A stretch of DNA of 64,000 bases from Deltaproteobacteria bacterium (GTDB lineage Bacteria; Desulfobacterota; Desulfarculia; Desulfarculales; Desulfarculaceae), in assembly GCA_020444165.1 (NCBI GenBank), contig JAHLLK010000015.1:33964-97963 (forward strand), in the 5' to 3' direction. The notes under the pieces are model-generated. The model made no database searches and was not told the DNA's origin. It saw only the letters and a list, made by a program, of their open reading frames with translations. Positions 27,379 to 36,100 of this stretch are shown here, piece after piece. The number at the start of each line of letters is the position of its first letter. Position 1 is the stretch's first letter. The position numbers were made by a program, and so were the translations under genes.

Positions 27379-27825
27379 ATGGAGCCTGCGCGTCGCCCTC
27401 AGGCGGCTCCGCCGCCCGAGCAGCCGGACGATGAGCTGTTGTCCCTCGCCCGCCGCATCGACCCTGTGGTGGAGGATCTGGTGCGCCGCCTGGTGCACGA
27501 TTACCGGGAGCACCTCCTGGCCCAGGAACTCACCTACATCATCCCGGCCGTCTGGGGCGCCCGCAAAGAGGGCCCCCTGGACGAGGTGCAGCGCGAGATG
27601 CACCGTGAGGTGACCCAGGTGCTGGACCAGGTCCTGACCCTCCTGGATCTGGATTACGCCCGCCCGGCCCAGGCCTACGCCGTGGGCTACCTGGTGCGGA
27701 GCCTCATCATCGCCAAGGCCTCGTTTCTCCTGGAGTACACCAAGGGCATCCTCCTGCGGGAACTCCTGCGGGAAGGCTCCGAGGAGGTCTCCCTGAAGGA
27801 CATGGAGCCCCTGGGCTCGGCCTGA
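27379..27825 (+). CDS. Conserved-looking helical protein of unknown function
   Basis: This 148-residue protein is not recognised. After a Pro-rich N-terminus it is predicted mostly helical: LLSLARRIDPVVEDLVRRLV, LAQELTYIIPAVWGARKEG, EVTQVLDQVLTLLDLDYARP, then a moderately hydrophobic helix VGYLVRSLIIAKASFLLEYTKG. No signal peptide, Cys or His cluster or enzyme motif is visible. AGGTGA lies 6 bases before the ATG, and codon use matches its neighbours, so it is probably a real gene. It lies 117 bp upstream of the solute-binding/deaminase-like fusion on the same strand, and an operon is likely. It could be a cytoplasmic or peripheral partner of that protein, which is a guess. Confidence 0.7.
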   Translation: MEPARRPQAAPPPEQPDDELLSLARRIDPVVEDLVRRLVHDYREHLLAQELTYIIPAVWGARKEGPLDEVQREMHREVTQVLDQVLTLLDLDYARPAQAYAVGYLVRSLIIAKASFLLEYTKGILLRELLREGSEEVSLKDMEPLGSA

Positions 27826-27942
27826 GCCCCCGCCTCCCTCCCCGCGATTGACTCCCCGCTCCCCGCGGCCTATGCTGAGGGCGTCACCGGGCCGGCCCCT
27901 CCGGCCCGCCACCCCGGCCACCCCTGCCACGGATGCCGCGTC

Positions 27943-29334
27943 ATGCCCAAAACCGCGCCCCGCTCCCGACCCCGCCTCCGGCCGCTCCTCTGCGGCTGGC
28001 TGGCCTGCCTGGGCCTGGGGTTGGGCCTGGTTTTGCTCTTGGCCGGCTCCGCCCCGGCCGCCGACCCGGCCCTGGGGCCGCTGCTCCTGAAAGGCCTCTC
28101 GCCGGGCCCCCTGCCCTCTCCCCCGGCCACGGCCACCCCCCGCCCGCCCGTTGCCGCCACCCCGGCCCCGGCCTCAGCCCCGCCGGCCCCCACCGCCCGG
28201 GCCCAGCCCGCGGCGCGGCGACCCACCGTAGCCCCCCCGGTCACCCCCAAGAAGGCCACCCCCGCGCCCTCCCGGGTCCCGGACCAGGAAGCGGTCTACG
28301 CCTATGACCCGGACTTCCCGCCCTTCACCTTCAGCGTCAAGGGCCAGCCCGCCGGCTTCGAATGGGAAGTCCTGAAGGCCGCCCTGGAGGGCCAGCGGGT
28401 ACGCCTGAAGCCGGTAGCCATGGCCTGGAAAGAGGCGGTGGCCGGCCTGGACAACGGCGAGGCCAACCTCACCTCGGCCCTGGCCAAGGCCCAGGGCCGG
28501 GAAAAGGCCTACGTGTTCTGCCCCCACCCCCTGGTCTCGTTGCAGGTGATGATCTTCGCCGCCCGCGGCGCGGCCTTCCGCTGCCTGGCCGACCTGGAGG
28601 GCAAACGGGTCGCCGTGCGCAGCGCTTCCATCCAGCAGCGCCTGGCCCAGGGCCAACCCCTGGCCCTGGTGCTCACCGATAACGAGGAGGACTCGCTCCG
28701 CGCGGTGGTGGAAGGTCGGGCCGAAGCCTGCCTGGCCGCCTTGCAAACCGGGCTCTACTTTGTCCACAAAAACAGCTGGTCCAACCTGACCGCCGTGGGC
28801 TCCCCCCTGGTGGTGACCCAGCTCTTTTGGGCCGCCGACTCCCAGCATCCCTGGCTCATGGACCGGGTGGCCGACGGGCTCCGGAAGATTCGCCGCACCG
28901 GGGCCTACGCCGTGATCTACCGCCGCTGGTTCGCGCCGGAGCTTTCCGAGGAAGAGATCAAGGAGCTGTTCAAAAGCGCTGAACGGGGCCGCCAACTGGG
29001 CTACGCCCCCTACTCCGGCCGGCCCGGCGCGGCGGCGCTCCTGACCGGCGCGGGCCAGTTTCTGCCCGGAGCCACCGTGGAGAACGCCCTGGACTCGCTC
29101 ACCGCCAGCCCCCTCACCACCGCCCTCCTGCAAGCGGCCAGCCAGGGCCTGGGCGAAATCAAGGCCGTGATCACCCTGGACGCCCTGGGCCAAGGCGTCA
29201 TCCCCAACCCCCAGGAATTGCAAATCCTCTCCGAACTGAACCCCGGCGCCCAAGTCATCCTCGGCCCCCCCCGCGGCCCCCTGCACCGCCCCCTGGCCAT
29301 GGAACTGCTGCCCTACCCCTTCGAGGCGCCTTAA
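27943..29334 (+). CDS. Solute-binding protein family 3 fused to a degenerate cytidine deaminase domain
   Basis: This is a 463-residue protein. Residues 1-40 are a signal peptide (basic start, LACLGLGLGLVLLLAGSAPA, AD). A Pro/Ala/Thr-rich linker follows to about 110. Residues 112-345 are a family 3 periplasmic binding domain (AYDPDFPPFTFSVKGQPAGF, ADLEGKRVAVRSAS, YRRWFAPELSEEE). Residues 352-463 align by eye with homotetrameric cytidine deaminase: LGYAPYSGRPGAAALLTGAG, GATVENA, ending ELLPYPF. The active-site CAE becomes Ser389-Pro-Leu391 and the PCxxC motif becomes P-N-P-Q-E (421-425). All zinc ligands and the catalytic Glu are therefore lost, so deamination is not expected. No permease or ATPase gene is adjacent. 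A role as a periplasmic sensor or binder, possibly of nucleosides, is inference. Confidence 0.85.
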   Translation: MPKTAPRSRPRLRPLLCGWLACLGLGLGLVLLLAGSAPAADPALGPLLLKGLSPGPLPSPPATATPRPPVAATPAPASAPPAPTARAQPAARRPTVAPPVTPKKATPAPSRVPDQEAVYAYDPDFPPFTFSVKGQPAGFEWEVLKAALEGQRVRLKPVAMAWKEAVAGLDNGEANLTSALAKAQGREKAYVFCPHPLVSLQVMIFAARGAAFRCLADLEGKRVAVRSASIQQRLAQGQPLALVLTDNEEDSLRAVVEGRAEACLAALQTGLYFVHKNSWSNLTAVGSPLVVTQLFWAADSQHPWLMDRVADGLRKIRRTGAYAVIYRRWFAPELSEEEIKELFKSAERGRQLGYAPYSGRPGAAALLTGAGQFLPGATVENALDSLTASPLTTALLQAASQGLGEIKAVITLDALGQGVIPNPQELQILSELNPGAQVILGPPRGPLHRPLAMELLPYPFEAP

Positions 29335-29440
29335 GATTTTCGGAGGGAGAGGAAGATGTGGGGGGAAGGGGCCCTTTTTTGAAAAAAAGGGCCCCTTCCC
29401 CCCACACCCCCCTTCCCCCAAAAAACTTTATATTTTAAGT
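29335..29440 (+). terminator. Long hairpin of the dispersed post-stop family (copy 3)
   Basis: It starts directly after the preceding stop codon with GATTTTCGGAG. The stem pairs 29358-29380 (TGTGGGGGGAAGGGGCCC plus T run) with 29382-29405. CCCCCAAAAAACTTTATATTTT follows. The position right after the stop and the A/T tail make it a likely terminator. Confidence 0.8.
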
Positions 29441-29549
29441 AAAAATGCCGATACACGCTGCCGGATGCATCGTGTATCGGCCTCAATTTGGGGCGGTTTT
29501 TTAGCTGATGCCTTTCGGCATTACCGGTCAACTTTAAGCCCCTGAGCCG

Positions 29550-29744
29550 GCGCAGCCAAATGTTCGCCGGCAAGGCGACGGACGAGCGACAACCGGAGGC
29601 GTAGCCTTAGCTACGTCGAGGTTGGAGCGATGGCCGTGAGCGCCGCCGGCGGGCATTTGGCAAGCCGGCCGCCCAAACTACGTGGAGGTTGGAGCGCAGG
29701 TCCGCAACGCCGCCGGCGGGCAGCTGGCGCAGCCGGCCGTTTAC
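29550..29744 (+). repeat. Two-unit array of dispersed repeat family C, plus a preceding hairpin
   Basis: A leader copy (GCAGCCAAATGTTCGCCGGCAAGG) is followed by two units with CTACGTCGAGGTTGGAGCG / CTACGTGGAGGTTGGAGCG and GCCGCCGGCGGGCA. They match the array at 17090-17372. Upstream at 29445-29480 an inverted repeat GCCGATACACG...CGTGTATCGGC is also present. The array ends exactly where the minus-strand gene ending at 29745 finishes. Confidence 0.8.
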
Positions 29745-30158
29745 CTAATCATCCAGGCGGCCATGACTGATGGCCTCATCACCAATCTCCAGGCGGCTCT
29801 TGCCCGGCAAGGACGGCGAGGATGGCGGAGCCGCGGTGGGCGAGGCCTGGCCGCTGACCACGCTGCTCATGACCTTCTGGATGTCGTTGATGCCGGCCGT
29901 GCTGAAGCCGCCGCCCCCGGCTTCGGCCATCTTCTGCAGCTGGTTGGTGAGCCTGACATCGCGGCTCACGTCATAAGCCACCACGTCGAGCCGCAGGTCC
30001 AAAGGCCTCTCCACCGCCGGCTTGCCGGCCACCGCCTGGTCCAGGGCTTGGCTGTCCGCCGGGTTGCCGGCCTGCTGGGCGCCGGCCGGCGCGGCCCAGA
30101 CCAGGGCCGCGAACCCCAGCGCCCCCAGCCAAAGCCCTCGCGATATCAGTGATCTCAT
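29745..30158 (-). CDS. Small secreted protein carrying the C-terminal part of a vWA domain
   Basis: This is a 137-residue protein. Residues 1-28 are a clear signal peptide (MRSLISRGLWLGALGFAALV, ending AGA-QQ). After a linker, LDLRLDVVAYDVSRDVRLTN and QLQKMAEAGGGGFSTAGIND read as the last strand and helices of a von Willebrand A domain, ending with IQKVMSSVV. The same region is seen intact in the vWA gene at 44061 (VKLHVVGLTDQVDQLFLSGL...). The upstream 2303-residue protein ends abruptly just before this part of its own vWA domain. The ATG overlaps its TGA, so the two are coupled. The two exported chains may assemble one split domain. The tail after the vWA part is Pro/Ser-rich. Confidence 0.75.
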   Translation of the reverse strand: MRSLISRGLWLGALGFAALVWAAPAGAQQAGNPADSQALDQAVAGKPAVERPLDLRLDVVAYDVSRDVRLTNQLQKMAEAGGGGFSTAGINDIQKVMSSVVSGQASPTAAPPSSPSLPGKSRLEIGDEAISHGRLDD

Positions 30159-33100
30159 GGCCTGCCTCCCGCGGGTGTCACCTCCCGCACGATCCGGCGG
30201 ATGCCCTTGGCCGCTTCCACCGGGTCCTGGTTCTTGTTGCAGTTCTCCCCGCCGTCGGTGAGCATGATGATCCGCGCGGTCTTGCCCCGCGCGGCCCGCC
30301 GGGCATAGGCGGCCGCCGTGCCCATGGCAGCGATGAGCGGCGTACTGCCCGCGGCATTGAAGTCCAGCTTGGAGGTGATGTCGCCGGGGTTGGTGGTAAA
30401 AGGCTGCATCAGGCTGATGCTCCCGCAGCCGAAGAACACGTACAGCGCCCACTCCTCCTGGTTCTGGCCGCCGGCGTAACTGGCCAGGGCGCCGCGCACG
30501 GCCGCCTTGGCCGAGGTCAGCTTGCCGCCCCGCATGGAGCCCGAGGCGTCCACCACGAACACGGTGGAACGCGCGAGCTGCTCCGGCGGCAGCTTGAGGC
30601 TGGCCGTGGCCTCGCCGTAGCGGAGATTGGTCTGCCCCGGGCCCTTTTGGTCGCCGGGGTAGGCCACGGTGATGGTCTGCTCCGTATCGTCGGTCTGCCG
30701 CCAGCCCTTTTCATACTTGCCGCCGGTCAGGTCCACCACGGCCTCCAAGACCGCCCCGCCCGCGCCAAAGGAGCCGCCGGTGGCCGTGAACTTCACCTGG
30801 GCCGGCGCGATGGGCCGGTTGTTCTCGTCGGTGAGCTTCACCTCCAAGCGCCAGATCTTCTTGTCCTTGTCGATCAGGGACGGATCGATGGTGAGATTGG
30901 GGGTGATCAAGGACGAGGGCGGCAGGTCCAGAGTGGCCTGGCTGGGGCCGAACTCGGTGTCGGTCTGGGCCGGGTCCACCTGGTCGCCGCTGTAGGCAAA
31001 GGTGGCCGTGCCCTTGGCCTGCTCGTCGTCCGGGGCCTGCCACCGGAGGACCAGTTCCTGGCCGGTGATCTTCACCTGGCCGCCGCTGTCCCCCAGGCCC
31101 GCGCCCGAGAACTTGCCGAGGCTGGCCGTGATGTCCATCACGCCCTTGTTCACCGGGGCGCCGCTCTGGCTCTCCACCCGGACTTGCAGGGAGAATTCAC
31201 CCTTGCGCTGGGTGGGCGTGGCCTTGACCACCACCTTGGTGGGCTCGGCCCCGGGCGGCAACTGGATCTTGGCCGCGGAGGGCTGGTACTTGCGGTCCGG
31301 CAGGGACGGGTCCTCCACGTCGCCCTGGTAGGCGGCTTCTATATCGGCCTGGCCGGAGAGCTGGTCCGGCGGGGTCCAGGTAAGCTGGCCCGGGCCCGCG
31401 GCCAGCTCCACCCGGTCCGTGGACAGCGTCCCCTGGGTGGCGGTCATTTTCACCACCCCTTCGGTCACGGGCTGGCCCTTGGCGTCCTTCACCGCCACGG
31501 CCAGTTGCCACTCCTTGGCCCCGGCCGCCGGCGGCGTGGGGGTCAGGGTGGTGGTGGTGGCCAGTTGGCCCAATTGGAACTCGAACTTGTTCTTGTGCAG
31601 GTTCTTTTGCAGGGCGTCGTCCCGCACCACCAGGCGCACCCAGAAGCCGGCGCCGGTGAAGGTGGGCGGGATCTTCAGCTCGCCGGTGTACTCCCGGGTC
31701 TGGCCGGGGGCGAAGTCCTGGGCGGTCCATTGGTTGGGCACGATGCTCACGTCGGCGTACTCCAGGGCCACGGTGAGGCCCGTGAGCGGCGCCGTGCCGC
31801 TGGAGGCCACCTCCAGCTTGTAGGCCAGGGTGGCCCCGGGGTTGATGTCCTCGGGCTGGGCCGGGCCCTGGGCCCCCAGGAGGGTCAGCTTGGAGGTGAA
31901 CTGGCTCTTGTCCTCGATGGGCAGGTTGTACACGGTCTGCCAGCTCCGGCCGGAGCCGCCGTCCTTCACGGTGATGGTCAGGGGCAGGTCGCCGCCCTGG
32001 TAATCCTGGGGCACCTCGATCTCGAACTTGGCCTCCACCGGCACCCCGGTCTTCATCTCCCGGCTGCCCACCTGGGACTGGGGCTTGTGGATTGTGAGCC
32101 CCCCGATCTGGGGCGCATTGAGGTCGATGTAGGCTTCGGCGATGTCCGGGCCGTTGTTCACCAGGGTGAGGGTGAGGTAGCCGTACTCCCCCCCGCCCAG
32201 CTTGCCGTTGCCGTCATTGACGTTGGTGAGCTGCCCGCTTTTCGGGTCCTCCACCTTCACCCCGGCCAGGGTGATGTCCAGGGGCGCCAGCTCCAGGGTC
32301 AGGGTGAGGGTCATCACCTTGCCCGTGGGCTGGCCCTGGGGGATCATCTCGGCGGTGATCTCCACCGGGGTGGCCGTTTTGTAGGCCGTGCCCACGGTGG
32401 CCGGCGCCTTGAAGTCCTGGCTGGCCCCGGGGGCCAGCACCTGGCCCGGGAAACTCCCCTGCGCCAGGGTGAGGAGCGGAGAGCCCGAGGTGAGCTTCAG
32501 CTCATAGGCTGGGCCGGGGTCCTGGCCCTGGTTGGTCACCCGCACGGTGAGGCCGACCTCCTCGCCCTGGCCGGGCTTGCCGTCACCGTTGTTGGGCGTG
32601 CCCTGGCGTTTGGCGTCGTCCGCCGGCGGCACCAGCTCGGCCACCAGGGCCAGGGCGGGGTACAGGGTGAGGTTGGTGTCCAGGGCGCCCGGCAGGGCCA
32701 CCCCGTCCACCGTGACGGCCAGGGGCAGGGTCACGGTCTCCGAAGCGCCCTTGACCTCGCCCACCTCAAAGGGCAGGAAGTCCGTGGGCGTGGCGGCCCG
32801 CCCCGGCAGGGGGGCCAGCTTCCACTGCTTCTCGCCCAGAGCCTTCAGACGGGGGTCCTCGGCGGTGAGCGCCAAGGTGGCCGCGCCCCGGGGCCAGGGC
32901 TCCAGGTTCTTGACTTTGAGGGCCAGCTTCAATTTCTCCCCGGCCGTGGCCCGGCCGTCGGCCGGCGCGCCGCCGGTGTCGTCCACCCCCACGCCCTCCA
33001 CCACGAGCGGCAGGGTGTAGGTGAAATCGCCCGTGAGCGGGAAGGCCGCCTTCTTCACGTCAGCCACGCTGCCGGTCACCTTCTGGGGGCCCAGGGGCCC

Positions 33101-36100
33101 GGGCTTGGTGAGGCGGTGGCTGGCCGTCAGGCTCTTGCCGTCGGCCCCCGGGGTCACGGTCAGGGCCAGGTCCTCGTTGTTCCAAGCGAGCTTCAAGGTG
33201 GCCGGGTCCAGGGGCTCGCCCTCGGTGGTCAGGGAGAACTTCAGTATCGGGGGCTCGCTTTCGGTGGCCGGGGTGAACTCCACCGTGAGCTTGGGCGCGC
33301 CCTGGGCCACCAGGTAGATGGTCACGGTCACCGGGACGATCTTGCCGTCCGGGCCGGCCTTGATCTCCGCGGCGGCCGTGGCCTCGTCCTGGCCGCCCTC
33401 GGACTTGTGGTCCTTGGCCTTGGCCTTGATCTGGTAAGTCCCCACCGGAGCCTCGGGCAGCACGTATTTGCCGGCTTCCCGCTCCTCCAACACGAACTGC
33501 TTGCTCTCCGGGCCCGTGGCGCTCACCTGGGCCCCGGGCACCGGGTCCTCGGTCTTCTTGCCGTCCACGATCCGCTTGACCAGGACCGTGAGCCCCGCCA
33601 CCTGGCACCAATGGGCCTCGTAGTCGGCCAGGAGCTTCTTCTTCTTTTCGAAATGCTCCCGGTGGTGGTTCTTGGCCTTTTCCATCAGCTTTTCCGGCTC
33701 GGCCAGGTCGCGGGCCAGGGCCCCTTCCCGGATGTAACCGGCCGAAGTGATGGCCAGGGCTTTCCCCTGGGCCTCGCTATACACGTGCCGCCACAGGGCG
33801 ATCCACACCGTCTCGCTGACGGTCTTGTCCAGCATCTCCTTGTCGTAGGCGGAGTCCAGGGCGGCGTCCTTCACGCATTTCTTCTTGAGGGCCAGGAGCT
33901 CCTCCCGCAGCTCGGCCCAGGACTTGGCCGGCAACTGGGCCCAGCGCACATGGCCGGGTCCGTCCACCGTGTCCTTGCCCTCCAGGAACATGGCTCCGGT
34001 GAGGATGCGGAGTCCGTCCTCCACCGGCTGGCCCAGGGCAAAGGCGTCCTCGGCGTCGGTGCGGGACTGCAGGATGGCCGAGTACACCTCCAGGTAGCGT
34101 TTGACCACCTTGGCCGCCCGCTCATAACTGTCCTCGATGCTGCCCTGGGAGTAGTAATCCCGCTTCATGTCCCGCATCCACTCGAAGAAGCGGGTCATGT
34201 AGCTGGTGTCCACCTCCTTGTCCATGTTCTTGCTGATGGCGTCGGTGATCTCCAGCTTCCCCGCGATCTCCATGAGCTTGGCGTACATCTCGGTCATCAT
34301 GCCGGCGTACAGGGCCTGTTCCGCCGCCCGGCGGTCCTCCAGGTCGGCGATGGTCTTCAGCATGAAGGCCAGCTTCACCCGCTGCCAGCGGGCCTCATAG
34401 GTATCCTTGTAATGGCTTTTCAGCCGGTCGCCCACCAGGGGCTCCTTCATCATCTCGGCGATCATCATCAGGATGGGATCGGTCTCCTCCAGGTTTTTCT
34501 TCAACAGCCAGCGCTCGTCCCAGTTGCCGGAGATGCCCCACTCGGTGAGGGGATACTCGCGCTTGTCTTGCCCCTGTTCCAGGGCCTTTTCCCATTCCTT
34601 GATGGCCTCGCGGGACTTCTTGACAAAGGCCTTGACGTTCACCGGCGGATCGGTGTTCTTGATCTCCACCAACCGCCACACCCCCAGCTTGAAGTTCTCC
34701 ACGTTTTTCACTTCGGTGAGTTGGAACACCGCGTGCTCGTAGAGATTGTCTATGAACAGGGTCAATTCGGTGGAGTAATAGAGCTTGTTGCCCCAGGTCA
34801 GCGCTTGGCCGCAGAGGGTGACGGCCGCCTGGCCCAGGGCCAGGGGCGGCAGCAGGGTGGTGGTGACGTCCCACAGGGCCAGGCCCACGTTGCCCATGAT
34901 GGCGTTTTCCACCGCCGAGCCAAAGGGCACCCGCCGCCGGAAGAACTCGGTGGCCAGCTCGTTCCAACCGCCCTTGTTCCAGGCGTCGCGATAGGCCAGG
35001 GACTCGTTGTAAAGGTTGAAGGCCACCATGGCCTTCACCGCGCCGCGCCCGGCCGAGGTGGCCATGATGATCTTGTTGGCCCCCATGTTCACGTCCCGGA
35101 GCTTCCGGGAGACACAGTTGTTCAGGATCAGGTTGTTGAGCTTCAACTCCACCGTGGCCACCACCCGGTTGGCCTGGAAGCGGATCTTCGTCACCGTCCC
35201 GGGGTTGGGCCCCAGGATCTTTTTGCCGTCCGGGCTCATGAATGCCTGGTTCTTGGCCATGGTCATGAACTCGCTGAAGTCCTTGTCCCCCCGGAGTTCG
35301 CCCATGATGGTGTCGTCCAGGAGGTCCAGCATGGCGTTGACCTTCATGGCCCCCTCGGCGCCCATCTCCATGAGGTCCATGGAGCGCCGGGCCAGGAAGG
35401 AAACCGCCATCTCCACGGAGTTCTTGGCCCCGCCCTCCACCGACTGCTTCACGTACTCCAGGTCCTTGAGGCCCTCCTGCCCCACGATCAGCGGGCCGAA
35501 CTTCTTCTTGAAGGCTTTGAAGTCCAATTGGAGATCCTTGATGAGCTGGCGGATGGCGCCGGGCACGTCGGTGCCGTGGCCGCCCTTTTCCAACTCCACC
35601 ATCTCCTCCAGCAGCATCTTTTCCAGGTAGGCCATTTGGGCATAGATCTCGACGGCCTTGGCCACCTTGGCGTCGGGGGTCAGGGAGTCCAGGTCCCGAA
35701 TCTGGTCGTTCAAGGTCTTCATCTTGAATTCCAGACCCTTGGCCGCGTTGTTCCAGATGGTGGTGATGCAGCGCTTCCAGAAGCGGCTGATGATCTGCTC
35801 GTTGAAGAAGATCTGCAGCTTGTTGGGGCCGAAGGCCCCGGGGATCAGCTTGGTGCCGAAGAGGTCCAGGGAGCCGAAGAACTTCTCGATGGCCTTGGCC
35901 TGCTCGGCCGGCGACGCCTTTTTCAGCTTCAACATCTCGTTGACGAAATCAGCCAGGGCCGGGTCGGCGGGCGGCAGGCCCAAATCCCCGAACAGGGCCG
36001 CGTTGGAGCGCTCCACATACTTGGAGGCCTTCAGGAACGAGTCGATGGGGTCAAAGAGGTTGGGCCGGATGATGTCGTGGTCCAGGTGCCGGGCCATTTC

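Noticed and set aside
27943..29334. Active cytidine deaminase or an ABC transporter operon
   Set aside because: All zinc ligands and the catalytic Glu are replaced, and no permease or ATPase gene lies beside the binding-protein domain.
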